Shown: positions 12,178 to 24,489, counted from the first letter of the stretch. The stretch is DNA of 64,000 nucleotides from Solea solea (GCF_958295425.1 NC_081144.1:22819398-22883397), one strand, 5' to 3'. A program made the numbers and translations. The notes: generated from the letters alone by a model not told the origin.

Positions 12178-12249
12178 TGGAGATGCCGGGGATCGAACCC
12201 GGGGCCTCATACATGCAAAGCATGCGCTCTACCACTGAGCTACATCCCC
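12178..12249 (-). tRNA. tRNA-Ala (anticodon TGC)
   Basis: The - strand folds into a full cloverleaf. The acceptor GGGGATG pairs with CATCTCC and is followed by discriminator A. The D arm is GCTCAGTGGTAGAGC, the anticodon arm is CATGC-TTTGCAT-GTATG, and the T arm is CCGGG-TTCGATC-CCCGG. The 7-base loop TTTGCAT puts TGC at positions 34-36, decoding Ala GCA codons. The internal Pol III promoter boxes (A box TAGCTCAGTGG, B box GGTTCGATCCC) are intact. The length is 72 nt without CCA, and there is no intron. A T7 terminator follows. All stems are paired apart from one G-T, so this is a functional-looking gene rather than a SINE head. It stands alone. Confidence 0.95.
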
Positions 12250-12284
12250 GCTTCCGTAGATTGGCGGTACTATGATATTTATAG

Positions 12285-12400
12285 GTTTCATATTTAAATA
12301 TATGTATTCAATATTTACCTGATTGTGTGTGCGTGCGGGCGTGTATATAAATATAAAGAGCAGATATGGAATTGTGTAGTACACTAAAAAGCAGAATATG
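12285..12400 (+). repeat. Dispersed repeat, partner of 14090-14180
   Basis: The phrases ATTTACCTGATTGTG and AGATATGGAATTGTGTAGTA, followed by an ACTAAAAAGC end, occur here and again with minor changes at 14107-14168. The two copies are about 1.8 kb apart in the same orientation. Confidence 0.7.
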
Positions 12401-13284
12401 CTTTGTAGAATGTGTGTCGGGCATGTTGTGGTTGTAAACGGAGACGTCTGCTGAGCTGTGTATTTTTGTTCTCCCTGAGGCCAACGTATGTAATTTCAGG
12501 TCACAACTTTTACCTGGTTACAAGCCATGACTCAGTTCCATGTTCAATATTTTCACGGGGCGTGTGTGTCTGTGTCTGTGCGAGCTAAGCAGTGACATTT
12601 ATGTTATTCGAAAGCTGTCGAGGCCGTTCTCAGTGCTGATTTGTAAACACATTCTTAACAGCTGCGTTGACATCATGGTGAATGGAAAAGAAATGCTTTT
12701 GATTTAATCTTTGCGCTATTTTTAGCCTCCAGGTCAAGTTTGGGCTTCACTGTCTGAGCAAAGGAGCTCCGCTTTTCCTCCCACGCTGAATGTAAGGAAA
12801 TCACTGTGGATGAAGACAAATGTAATCAGAGACAGGAAGACGGAATGATCACATGATTATGAGATAAAGTCGGCTGTAATTCAGTGCTTTCTCCTCAGTA
12901 TCCTAATCCTTTGGTGGAATTTAAAATAACTAGTGAAGTTTCATAATATCCTCCTGGGGACACTGTAAGAGGGTCAGGGTCTGTCCTCCTGTCTGTCCTC
13001 CTCGTCCCCCTCTGGAGAGCACAGCCTGTCCTCACTCACACTGCTGTGTTTATCGGCACACGCTTGCCAAGGACACCACTTACCGGCCCAGTTTGCTTAA
13101 ACCTTGTAGGGACAGAGACATGGGATGCACGCATGGTTTGAGGGCTGCACAGGAGAGCAGGGTCCTTGCCCTCGTGCCCTTTCTTCTGCTGAATATAAAC
13201 ACACCAGGACTTTAGGGTCAAAGGCCAGAAACTGAACTGATTTGAGCTCTTATTTTGTTGCGTTGAATTTAAAGCTGCAGTAAG

Positions 13285-13530
13285 CAGGATAAGTGGGGGG
13301 GAAACCTCTGGAGCGGTTCCAAGCGAGCTGAGCCATCATGAGTGTCGTCACTGGAAGAGTCATTAGAGTTCCCCCGAGGACCAGGACTGAGGGTTTTCAC
13401 AGCTTAGGAAGTTGTAGCTGGTGCTGAGATAGTAAACACTCCACTGATTGGTCCTTTATGCAGAGTAGGTGTTGTAGAATAGCCAACAGCCACGCCCTCT
13501 CTCCGTCAGCTGCCCTGTGATTGGTCAAAT
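13285..13530 (+). mobile_element. MITE-like interspersed repeat (copy 1)
   Basis: The phrase GGTTCCAAGCGAGCTGAGCC, followed by GTGTCGTCACTGGAAGAGTC, matches the repeat at about 18285-18440. A CTGATTGGTC phrase follows. Together these correspond to a common teleost non-autonomous element with a GTTCCA-GCGAGCTGAGCC core. It has no coding capacity. Confidence 0.6.
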
Positions 13531-14026
13531 CCTCCAGTTACACAACAGATTTTGGGCCCCGAAACACAAAAGAACAAGTTTAGGAGTTTCTGCGTTTTCA
13601 TGCATACGCTATTTTGGGAAAACAATCATGTCATAGACCCTCCTCTTTTTCTTGCTCACTGTCTTTGTCATACTTGTCTTCTGGTGTCTGGAGATTGATT
13701 GGTCTCATCATTTTGACTTTATTTTCATTTTATTTTAATGTGCACAGTGCTCTCAGTAGACCACACATTTATTTCTCATGTTCAATCTTTGTTTATACTG
13801 TAAATATCAAGTCCATACTGTATATATTCAGGAAACTGTCTACAATGTACATTCTATTTTAACTTTTTTTTTTTACAGTCTTAGTGTTAATATCTTTATA
13901 TGTTGTACTTTTTTTGGTAATGCATGTTTATTATTTATTATTTTTATCGTTACTATCTTTGCTGCTGTAACAATGTAAATTCCCCCTCTTATCGTATGTT
14001 ATCTTATCTCATACAAATGTCGGTAC

Positions 14027-14275
14027 ACAACATGCATGATTTATGCACATCTCTGTCACGTCTTCTTTTTTGTGGCAGTATTACATATTAATATGTGTAT
14101 TTAACATTTACCTGATTGTGATATATATACGGTATATAGATATGGAATTATGTAGTAAACTAAAAAGCCAAATCTGTTTTTAATGACATACATAACATGC
14201 ATGATTTATGCACATCTCTGTCAGGTCTTCTTTTCCATTTATGATGTGTTACTGTGGCAGTATCACAGTGCCACG
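14027..14275 (+). repeat. Tandem duplication, offset 165 bp
   Basis: The phrase CATGCATGATTTATGCACAT, continuing into CTCTGTCACGTCTTCTTTT, starts at 14031 and again at 14196 (one base changed later in the phrase). In both copies a TGTGGCAGTAT phrase follows. The segment between the copies also contains the dispersed repeat shared with 12285-12400. Confidence 0.8.
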
Positions 14276-14631
14276 CACAGGTCTGGCATATTTACTACAG
14301 CATTGAGTTTAGAGTTGTTTTGGAGGGTTTTATGCCGATGAAGCCGTTGAAATTATGTGGAAAAAGAGATTGTATCAGGAAATGTTTTGTTTCTGTTTGG
14401 CCTCAGTTGTTGAGGAGGTGCAGAAATGTGGTTCTCTCTCCAATCCCTTCATTTACATTTAGGTAAAAGGTTGTTTGTGTGTGTGTGTGCTTATCTAAGC
14501 ACCATGGAGTGCTGCAGAGGGCAACGTGCACAGACAGGCTGCATGCAATATGAGATGCAGGAAGAACTTTATCTAAAGCCATGGGTAGCCAGGCGTTACA
14601 GTAACTGGACAGAACCAAAAATAAATATGGC

Positions 14632-14652
14632 GGGGGGGGGGGGGGGGGGGGG
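14632..14652 (+). repeat. Run of 21 G
   Basis: An uninterrupted homopolymer of 21 G. It could form G-quadruplex structures and is prone to sequencing error and slippage. Confidence 0.9.
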
Positions 14653-14754
14653 TGTCTTTAGGAAATCCCACTTATGTTTCCACAAACTTTGTTCCCAGCC
14701 AAAACAATAAGCTCAAACAAAACCCATTGATGGCTTCCAAAAGATAGCATTTCA

Positions 14755-14960
14755 GAATCAGAATCAGAATCAGAAGAGCTTTATTGCCAAGTACGATTTG
14801 CACATACAAGGAATTTGTTCTGGTGTCATTGGTGCATAACAAGCATACAAAATTTTAATATACACAGTATATAAATGTTTTTTTTAAAAAGATGAAAAGA
14901 GCACTACAGAAAGAGCAGTACAGCTGGGCAGAAGTGAGTAACAGTGAAATATTCACCAGG
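14755..14960 (-). mobile_element. Interspersed repeat end with CAGAAT direct repeats
   Basis: The CAGAATCAGAATCAGAA phrase followed by GAGCTTTATTGCCAAGTACG is a widespread teleost repeat end, here probably the reverse complement of a retroelement 3' tail. The downstream part (AAGAGCACTACAGAAAGAGC) is consistent with it. No frame was found. Confidence 0.6.
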
Positions 14961-14999
14961 TGCAAAAGTTCACAGTAATGACGTTAATGTAACGCATAA

Positions 15000-17900
15000 A
15001 AAAGATTTCCCAAATCTGTAGTTGTAATCTAATAATACATATAAATATAAATGGCTGATTCATCGTGTCCGGATAAGAGGAAACGTCTTGCTCAGAGATT
15101 ATCTCGTGCAATGTCACCGCTCCACTCTACAGACTGTGGTGAAACACTCAACACTGATCCAGTTTAGCTGCTTTTTTTTCTGTCAGGGCCAGAAAACATC
15201 ACAACAAACACCAAAGACCTGAAGGAGACAAGTTCATGTTCCTTTTCTTCTTTTTTTACTGTCCAGCCAACAGCATGGAGTTAAACTCAGCAGCCAATCG
15301 ACACGTTTGAAACTAAAAACCAACGGCTTTAGCCGCATTTCCACCGTTCACAACGTTCACTTTGGTACATCAGGAGAAAGCGCGAAAATAACCAGCACCC
15401 CTCCCTTGGGATACCAAATAAACTTGTACGGTAAAGTCCCAACTGATTGGGCGACAGTGAAACGTCACTGCCTTGCGACCAGTTACAAAGCTTGACGTCT
15501 TTGTCGAGACAAACAGACGCAAACTGAGCAGGAAACAGTGTTGTCTGTGTCTCAGTGTCGTCGTTCGTTCTCGTCTAACGTACGACGCCGCGCTGCGTAT
15601 CTCGCACGGTCCACACCCACCTACCAAGCACAGCACAGCATATGTGTCATTAATCAGTGGCAAAAAAACAAATAAAGTCAGCTCATGGCCACTGGGCCTA
15701 GTGAAGCGTTTCCCAACAATAAACTATTACAATTTCATGAAGCCTATCACTCGTAAAATTCAAAGGGGTTGTTCTTGGGGATCTCCGCCTCAAATCAGGG
15801 CCCCCAGGAAATTGCCTTTGTTTACCTTGTTGCAAAGTCCCTGAAATTGTTTACCCCTATTTATTTAGGTGGTATTACGTTGTCTAACATTTGTTTTCAT
15901 ATGTTTACTGGGAGTTAAATGACAGATCTTTGGCTGTATGTCAAGGCCGGCCCACAGAGACATGTCCTGGCATAAAACATTCCCAAAGGCAAAAACATGT
16001 TTTTAAATAAGCGATAGTGGAATATTTCTATGTCTTTGAGAATCCATCAGTGTTGTGCCAGTTTACCATTGAGACATTATTGTTTTTTCAAGCTAAAACA
16101 ACCATCAAGTGTCATGAACCCATTTCTGCTATTTCAGGTATTTCTGCCTTTGCTACACCATGTGGGTTTGTGTACACATTTCTTTTAACCTGGATGTAAT
16201 GATTCTATTTATTCAGTTTCTTTCAGCTTATTCACATTACTACGGAAAAGTCCTCTCTAAAAAGTGAAATTTGATACACATGCGACTAAAACTCCTATAA
16301 TTTATGACCAAACAACTCAGTTGTAATTTTGCCTTTTTTGAGGTGCAGTGGTGTACAAATTTGCAATAACCTGAGCATCTGCATTTTTTAACACCTTAAA
16401 ACCTCCTCTCCATTGTATTTCAGAGAGAAATAGTTTACTTTGTGTTCATCTCACCACTTGTTACTTGAAAAAATAAGGATTGTATATATGTGGACATAAA
16501 ACAACTATTCCCAGCATTGCATACAAGTCATTTATTAACTGTCAGAGAATTTGCCTACACTAAAATGATCTATTAATACCGAGTAATTGCGCTGCTCTTT
16601 CTTTAATAATTAACCTTGAGGATTGCTGATTTTCCTTTCTCTGCTTTCGGTTCACAGTAAATGCAGATATTTAAAAAAATGACCATATATAGGTAATTGG
16701 CCCTGCTCTTGTCTTGGCACTGCGAAGGAAACCGCTGTCTTATCACCAACCACCACCATGCAGGGATGGGAGGCCAGAGAGGGCACAGAGACACCACAGC
16801 AGTGAACAGTGCAGCGGTCAAGAGCAGTCAGGTTACAGAAACGTTGGGCAATTTGTTTATAATATGGTATTTATTACTGATTTGTAATATTTTGTCAAAT
16901 AAAAAAAGTCGTCTCCTGACATGATGTGAACTTAAAGGGACAGTCACGGACAAAAATCAATAACCGATTATTATTATTAATATGTTAATTTTGAAATAAT
17001 ATGCATATTTCTTTCAATTATTGTTTCCTATTTTTTTGCAAGTTTACAAAAACAATACAACTAACTTTTTTCACCATGAGGTTTAGTTTGACAATTTGAC
17101 AACGTTTAGTTTTGGGCTGGCATGTTTCATGTTTTTTTTTAATGTTTGGTTTGCTCATTATTTTTATTGGGGCACAAAAGGCAGACGGACAATGCATTTG
17201 ACAGCGATCAGTATCAGGCACTTTCCAGTCGCAGACCAAAGACAGAGCGTAGATTCAGCCTCCTCCTCAGTCCAAAAGAAATGCTGCGATTTGGATTTCT
17301 CCATGTTTTTCTTCTGTGTGTGTGTGTGACGAATACATAACCTAATTATCAGCTTATTATCAACGTCGTGAAAATGCAAAAGGAAAAGGAGGGAGCTGTC
17401 AACAAACACGTTCACTGACTATTTCAAGCGTCAACACACAACCAGCCAGACGTCTGAGTCAACCTGTCCGTCGCCACACCTTGGTGTTTTTACCACAAGG
17501 AGCAAAACAGCAGTGTTTTTATTTTTTTTTTGGGGGGGGGGCAGGGTGTGATTGGTCGGAAATCCTCTGCAGTTATGTACAAGCCTGAGTTAGCTGTGTC
17601 AGCTGGGGCAAGGGCAGGCACGCTGTTAAATACGCGTCTTATGTCACAGTGATGAACATGAACACACACACACACACAATGAGGGGGGCTGGCAGAGGCA
17701 CTGCTGTGACCTTTCACCCATTTCTCCGACCCGGCTTGGGAATCTGTGGGAATCCTGTGAAGCCAGGCAGCATCAGCATCTGATCCCACACGGATAAAAA
17801 GGAAAAGAAGTAACCACGACATTGACATCATCACTGTATATGCGTGGTTAGGTGCTGACATCATGCTATGCAAAGACATGACGTGACAAGTTTCCTCCAA

Positions 17901-18240
17901 GTCTTTGTATCCTCAGTCAGGACTGTAACTGTAATTATCCCCGTTGTTTATTCTGGGAAATTCACTCTGCATTGAGCGCAAGTCAATACAACATTTAAAG
18001 GGACTCAATCAAATAACAGAGTGTTACCCGTTATTGTGTTTGTATAAGTGTACAATCACTTTTAAATAAGAATGATTTGGTTGTATTTTTCAAATAAGCA
18101 TTATGTATCTGTTTGGCCGCCATTTTGCACCACCATGTTTCTGCATCAGCCTACATGGTGTGTTGATTTTGGATTTTGGAAGAATGGCGTGTGTCTTTCT
18201 GGTGCATGGAGGCCACCATAGTTCCCTGATGTGCTTGGAA
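15000..18240. other. Intergenic, no gene seen
   Basis: Open frames at 15370-15844, 17096-17415 and 17490-17900 have compositions driven by repeats. They overlap on both strands and lack domains. A TTCCACCG/GGTACA palindromic-type repeat lies at about 15335-15450, a 9-G run at 17534-17542 and a CA tract at about 17662-17679. Confidence 0.55.
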
Positions 18241-18440
18241 AGGGAAGGGCGGGAATGTTACAGCGCTTTTCCATTCTACAGTTCTAGCACGACTCGGCTC
18301 GACTCGTCTGTACCTGCTCTGGCGAGGTTCCACGTGAGCTGAGCCAATACTAAAATGTGATGTCAACAGAGACTGCCGGCCACTGACTGGTCAGAGAGTG
18401 TCGTCACGGGAAGAGTCGTGAGCGTGACGTCCGACACTGA
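18240..18440 (+). mobile_element. MITE-like interspersed repeat (copy 2)
   Basis: It starts near TTTTCCATTCTACAGTTCTAGCAC and shares GAGGTTCCACGTGAGCTGAGCC-type and GTGTCGTCACGGGAAGAGTC-type phrases with 13285-13530. The two copies lie in the same orientation about 5 kb apart. Confidence 0.6.
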
Positions 18441-19604
18441 ACAATGCCAAACTGTCGATGAGTTAAAAAGACTTAAAAATCCCAGAAACATGCGTTAGTC
18501 TCCAACATTTAGCAAGGAAATCTCTGTCTGGTGTATTTCACAACCCGTTCAGAAGTATTTCAGTTCAGTGACTGTGTCACACGGAGTCTTATGTGAGTGT
18601 GAGTTATATGCGTTAACACGTAAGATCACCTTTGTCTTCCTTTTTTATCAGACAAAACATAAACAATACGCACTCCAATATTGTGCAGTACAGATATGAA
18701 AGTCTGGAGTTCACTTAGCCAAGAGATTGTCACGGTTACAAGTGTTTAAGAGGGTTTTATTTTAAACATTATTTGTCCCATTAACTGCGAAGATGTGTGT
18801 ATTTGTTACCATTCATTCTGGGTTATTTCTGGTTATAGTTTCCCTCACCCTGCTAATTTAGTCTATTTTTGTGTTTTTGTCTCTTTATAAAGGGAGGTGA
18901 GGTCTTTTGCAAAGGCCTGTGACCTCTTGACCTCTCCTGGCATGTTTTAATATTCCCTTTTTCCCCGGAATAGTATAGTTAAGTGTATCTACAAACCCAC
19001 TCCGACACATTTCTCACACTTGAACACGACATCTTCTCTGTGACTGATCAGCATGAGAGCACAAACATTAACACAGGGGGCAGATGCACAAACTGTTCTC
19101 GCTAAGTGTTTGTGTTCACCGTGTTACCGGGGGTTTGGATATCATCATGACCGCAGGAGCGAACGTGTGTGTGCGTGTGTGTATCTACACGGGTTGCCTA
19201 GCACCTGGTAACTGTATAGGTCCCGAAACCTTATCATTGTGTCTTTGAAGAGCTCCTGCCGTGCTGGATTCTTGCTGTCATGTGCATCTCCGGTGTGGCA
19301 ACCCGACGGCAGCGTCCAGCAGAAAAAAGCAGATTAAAATGGACACAGGCAGCAAAGGAGCCACTGCACTGCACCTGAGGTGTGGCACAACAGCCAATCA
19401 CCTTATCACTGACATGCACTGACGGTATATTACATGAGATAAAGCCAGTCCTGAAGGGAACGTTCAGTAGTGGAGTAGAGTTTGTGATTGTGGCTGCTGC
19501 ACTCTTTCATTATAATGCTGCTGCTGTTGATTTTATAATATTCATTTAGTTGGTTTCATTTATTAAAGTTTTATTCGATTATTTTCTCTTGTAGTTTCTC
19601 AAAA

Positions 19605-19851
19605 GATGACCAAACCTGGCAATATCTTTGCTCGTGCCTCCAAAACAGTGTCTTACTTACATCGTACTGTAAGACAAATACACGGCCTCAGTCACAGGAA
19701 CAAACGATGGAGCGTGCCGTATGTTTTGTATGTTTGTACTTGCTGTACATGCTAATGGTGGTGCTCCTTCTTTTTCCCAGATCAAAGACGAGGGAGGACG
19801 TCGCACAACACCAATATCTACTCTGACTCAGCGTAGACACACATCATCCAG
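19605..19851 (+). other. Two exon-like segments, unrecognised split ORF
   Basis: A CTTGTAG acceptor at about 19589-19595 precedes an ATG at about 19605, followed by 21 codons (MTKPGNIFARASKTV and six more) and a GTAAGA donor at about 19668. A second segment is bracketed by a pyrimidine-rich TTTTTCCCAG acceptor (ending 19781) and a CCAG-GTACGT donor (exon end about 19851). It is 70 nt, starts in phase 0 and has one fully open frame (IKDEGGRRTTPISTL and further). The phases match, so the two join without a stop. No family is recognised and no third exon was found, so chance is a serious alternative. Confidence 0.2.
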
Positions 19852-20944
19852 GTACGTTCGATTTTAGTTGGCCTAACAAGTTTACATGACAAGAAATCAG
19901 ACTTTAAACATTGCGTGTAAACACACTGACGGCAGCGGTGTCTAGATCTTGTGTTGCCAGGCGACATTGCTGCACTGCACACAGGAAGTTATATGTTTTA
20001 TGTCAAGACAGAGGGAGGCAGGCAACAGCCTGTAAACGCGTGACTGCTGCTACGTGTCATGTCTGCTAAAGCGTGGAGCATGAAATGACGATGGAGAGAG
20101 AGATGGACAGAACACGACAATTAAGTTAAGTGCTATTTACGAGGGCCCACTTCCTGCTTGGCCTCATTGTTTATCGCTAGTCTGGCACTGTAGCGGCGTG
20201 GAGGGCCAATACGGTGCTTACTGATGATGATTTACCATGGCTTGTCTTGACGTATATGTCGTAGCTTGCGATTTAGCCGTCGCTCCATAGCGCCCTGGGC
20301 CTACAAACATAATTGCGTTAAATGCTAAATTTGAGATTTTTCCTTTTGTGTCTAAGTCGTACATGGTTGTTCCGATTTTAACCAACCTTGGTACAATTGT
20401 TGATCTCGTGATTCCAAACAAATTTCTAATGTACTTCCATTAGCGACGCCCACCCAGAAGTCAGCCATTTTGGAAAAACAAAAATGGCTAGTCTATGTAT
20501 TTGAACTAACTCGTCCTAGCACGTTTGAGCTAGCCGCCTCAAAATTGGTCCATGTGTTCTAGATAAGTTAATGATTAGACCTTTCTCTACGTCAGAAGGC
20601 GTGGCCTCAGTGCTCAGACAAAGTTGATCTTCAAATGGCAGGAAAAGTACTTTGAAATTCCACTTTTTGAAAGCTTTAACGTAAACAGAACTATGACATT
20701 TCTCACAGTCATCGGATATAGCGAGTTGCGTGGGGCGAGGGCCCTTTCATGACTGGGAGTCCTAGTCTCAAATTCCATTTGTAAAACCAGCACGGTGACT
20801 GTGTTTCATCTGACAGGAAGGACCAACAGCAGGAATCCTGAGCATGTGTATAATACAGGCTCATGTGCACCGACTGCCTTAGTGTCCAGACTGGTGATGT
20901 AAAGACGTTAAAAAACAGGCTGTAGTCACATGAACAATGCACAG

Positions 20945-21135
20945 TGTCCCTGCCACTCCATCCATCCATGTTCTACCGCTTTATGCTCCACATGAGGGTA
21001 ATGGGGAGAGCTGTGCCAATCTGACATAGGGTGACAGGTGGGGGTCACACCCTGGAAAAGTAGCCAGTCCATCACAGGGACACATATAGAGACAAACAAC
21101 CATTCACTCGCACCTACGGTCAATTCAATCATGAT
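20945..21135 (-). mobile_element. Teleost interspersed repeat (fragment 1 of 3)
   Basis: CCATCCATCCATGTTCTACCGC, TCACACCCTGGAAAAGTAGCCAGTCC-like and GACAAACAACCATTCACTCGCACC-like phrases form the end of a very common fish repeat. The same family in the opposite orientation appears at about 37195-37300 and 53545-53690. Confidence 0.7.
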
Positions 21136-21342
21136 TACTGTCCATCATTTGTCAACTACTGGTTTTTCCTGTGTTCGTTTGGCCATTTGATTTCCTTGTG
21201 TTGTGCTAAGTCATGGTTTACTTGCTTTGTCTTGTATTACATATTCAAATACATTAAAACAAACAGGCGTCAACATTCCTGAGGATTGTAATTTTTTGTA
21301 GACTCAACACAGGGTGGATGATCTTTCACCTAGAGTCCTAAA

Positions 21343-21400
21343 CACACACACACACACACAGTGAAAGAGAGAGAGAGAGAGAGGGAGGGGGGGAGAGAAT
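21343..21400. repeat. (CA)n then (GA)n microsatellite
   Basis: CA units at 21343-21360 followed within a few bases by GA/GGGA units up to about 21397. Confidence 0.88.
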
Positions 21401-21669
21401 CAATAATAAAGGCTGTGGTTATTCTTGAAGCATAAAAGTGGCCACCAGGGTTTCACTGAGGCTCTCCACAGCTCATTGGTTACTCAAATGCTGCATTCAG
21501 AAAGAGGCAATCTGATTGGCTGCTGCTACCCTCGAAGGCGGGGTGAACAGTTGGATAATGAAGGGGGAGGGGAGGGGAGAGAGGGGAGAGAGGGGAGCAA
21601 TTTAAAGTAACATCACCAGCATCACTACACAAGACGGGCCAACCTAAACTGGGACTATGTCACTATGTG

Positions 21670-21760
<91 letters not shown>
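21670..21760 (+). repeat. (GATA)n microsatellite
   Basis: About 23 perfect ATAG/GATA tetranucleotides (91 bp), ending exactly where the first copy of a 232-bp duplication begins (21761). Confidence 0.95.
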
Positions 21761-22493
21761 CCATAAGCAAGTTGTCCGATTGCCTGTGTTAGTCGGACTA
21801 CGGCAGCCTTAGTTCGATTAAACGGTGCAAATAAACGTATTAAACGATCATGAAAACAGCATGAGGTTTCAGCTGTGTTTGACTCTCTGTACCTGGATTT
21901 ATTTATTATTTAATTAAGCACCAGGTTGACGGTTGAATCACTTTGCTGTCAGCACATCTTCAGCTCCACTTTCCTGAGTAGACACAGACACTTTTATGTC
22001 TTTATGTCTTTAATGTTTACATTCATGTTAAAAGTCCAATTATAGTCGGACTAAGAAAATTATTTGGTTTTCTTAATGTCATGTAAACATGTTGGTCAGA
22101 CTAACTAGTCGAGCTAGTCTGAGTCGGACTAACATACCAGGATAATGCCATTCATAGTCCGATTACTCCTGCATGTATACGCTTAGTCGGACTTGATTCA
22201 GACTTGGCGTTCTGCGTGTGAACCAAAATTTACACCTACATATGTACACGGCCAATAAATCCATAAGCAAGTTGTCCGATTGCCTGTCTTAGTCAGACTA
22301 CGGCGGCCTTAGCTCGATTAAACGGTTCAAGTAAACGTATTAAACGATCATGAAAACAGCATGAGGTTTCGGCTGTGTTTGACTCTCTGTACCTGGACTT
22401 ATTCATTTAATGAATTAAGCACCAGGTGGACAGTTGAATGGCTTTGCTGTCAACACATCTTCACCTCTACTTTCCTGAGTCGAGCCTGACACT
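21761..22493 (+). mobile_element. MITE-like element with a 232-bp direct duplication
   Basis: Segments 21761-21992 and 22261-22493 are near-identical and begin with CCATAAGCAAGTTGTCCGAT; the offset is 500 bp. The spacer carries many TAGTCGGACTAA-type inverted phrases. Relatives of the spacer and of the copy start occur at 57840-57995 and about 57160-57230 in inverted orientation, and a fragment occurs at 35960-36055. A non-autonomous DNA transposon family with internal palindromes is the best explanation. Confidence 0.75.
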
Positions 22494-22689
22494 GTGCCCC
22501 TCAGCTTTGACTCTTCACAGCCTGGATGGTGAAAGTAGAGGCTGATCATGGATCAGTGAGAGGCTTCTGCTTCTATTCTGCCTCTGTGAAGTCACCAGCA
22601 GGAGGTTGACAGCTCCTCTCCCTCTCTATCTCTCTCTAGCTGTCTCTTTTCTCTTCCCTTCCCCCCACTCTGCTCTGTTACCAAGAGAA

Positions 22690-22860
22690 GGCCCTCTCAG
22701 CTCGGTGTAAAATTCCTATTGGTGGATTTGTACGGTGTGGGCGTGGCCGCGGGGCGGGCCCAGGAGTATTGTGATCTCACAATCAGCTGTTTTGTACGTT
22801 CTACATTCTGATCCGAGGATCAGCTGGAGGCAGCAATAAACAAGAAGAAGCGATCTGCAG
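22690..22860 (+). promoter_or_regulatory. TP53INP2: Probable TP53INP2 promoter
   Basis: A GC-rich segment with GGGCGTGGCC and GGGGCGGGCC boxes (22739-22760), a CCTATTGGTGG CCAAT-like box near 22712 and a CAGCTG E-box near 22789. It immediately precedes a purine-rich leader and a good donor at 23138. No TATA box is clear. The assignment rests on position and on the conserved exon structure of the gene. Confidence 0.5.
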
Positions 22861-23137
22861 CGGAGAGAAGAGAAAAAAAATAGAGGAGGTAGAGAGAGAG
22901 AGAAAGGAGTAGAAAACAAGAAAAGCTGCAGATGTTTTGATTTGCAGAAACAACGTCAGTGTAACATTTGTTTTACACGAAGCCCTTCTTCTGAGAAGAA
23001 AGCCTTTTATTTTTGTATTAACGGTGTTTTTTCAACTACCTCACTTAAAGGCTATCTAAAGCTATGCTTTAAGAATTGTCGTCGTTTCTACTGTGTGTGA
23101 GATCTCGTTTACAACTTGAATTCTACTGCAAAGGCAG
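22800..23137 (+). other. TP53INP2: Probable non-coding exon 1 of TP53INP2
   Basis: The segment ends in GGCAG followed by GTGAGA, a strong donor at 23138. It has no long frame. It pairs plausibly with the acceptor at 28500. The 5' limit is a guess from the GC boxes upstream. Exon 1 of TP53INP2 is also non-coding in other vertebrates. Confidence 0.45.
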
Positions 23138-23912
23138 GTGAGACATTTGTTATTGTTATTATTAATAATATGACTGCTTCATATGTTTGCTGTCCAACTG
23201 TATGTGATCGTGTATCCTAGGCCACGACTGCATTCCTCGCAGGCTTTAATCCCCTTCACATCAACCATCAACCATCTATAGTCATTTCTAATGTTTTTAT
23301 TATCATTATTATTATTATTTGCTTCACATTTTGGTGTCAAACCACATATATGTGATTCTTCACAGGCTTGATATCGACACCACACAGAGCAGCCACCGTG
23401 TAATCATTAGATTATTGTTGTTTTCATGGTGAAACTGGACGAGGTTTTATGGGTCACTGGAGCTATATTTGACCGCTGCTGTGTTATTACTGGTGAGGAC
23501 GTATTATTACATCATGGAAGGGATTTAAAAAACCACCAAACGGTCAAACTAGGTCGATTCGACGACCCTTTACTCGGTAAGGAAGGGGAGAGAAAAAAAG
23601 AGAGCTGCAGAGTATCCTGCACAATTCCAGCTGCAGCCGTTGTTATTTTGCGAATTGCACCAAATGCTGATGTGGAGTCAAGTCGATGGCGGATGTTGAT
23701 GTTGTTGTTTTTTTCCTCTCTCTTGGACTGGAGGCGGATCTTTGAAGCCTTCTATTATCACAAATACACTCCAAAAAAAATAAGCCCCTTTCTCCACGAG
23801 CTCCTTCCTTTCCTTCCCTGCGACATTCTGTCGCCGAGCCACAACTGTCATTGCCGTGACCCTTCAGTTGGAGAGCTTACACGGATAATTCATGTTTAAC
23901 CTGGATGTACCC

Positions 23913-23946
<34 letters not shown>

Positions 23947-24489
23947 CTCCTCTGAGCTGGAGGTCGTTCATGCAGGCTTTTATTTTGAAACATATACGTG
24001 TCTTTTGTTTCTTATTATTCAAAGGCTGCCTGTAAAACTGTTAGACGCATTATTTTTCTTTCGTGTCAGGACAAATGTAAACCAACCACAGTCTCATAAA
24101 TTAGACATTAATAGTCATATACGTGTGTGTGTATGTACACTCTCTTCTTCTTTTTTTCAATCGCTCTTTATCCTTCTTATGCCGTTTTTTTCCACCTCTC
24201 TCCCTCTTTCTCTCCGGTCGTCAAACAAGTCGAAGCCTTCTCTGCTGGCGTCAGTGACGTATGCGTGACGCCGCATGCGTCTTGTTTATTTCCAGAGGCC
24301 CCTCCCATCCAGCTCACTCGGCTCCTCCCAATTTTAAAGAGACAACGCAGGCTCATAAGTCATGACACTTTTTTTTTTACAGTCTGTAACATACGGAAGA
24401 GGATTAGGGCCACACAGGGAAAAAAAAACTAAAATATTTGAGTTCTGAGTTTAAACTCACAATTCTTTCTTTTTTTCCTGCATTAATGA

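Noticed and set aside
21670..21760. Regularly spaced repeats that could suggest a CRISPR-like array
   Set aside because: It is a simple GATA tetranucleotide tract without spacers, in a vertebrate genome.
23426..23899. 157-codon + strand frame in the TP53INP2 5' intron
   Set aside because: No recognised domain and no codon-like composition. It lies between good splice sites of TP53INP2. It could be revisited with transcript data.
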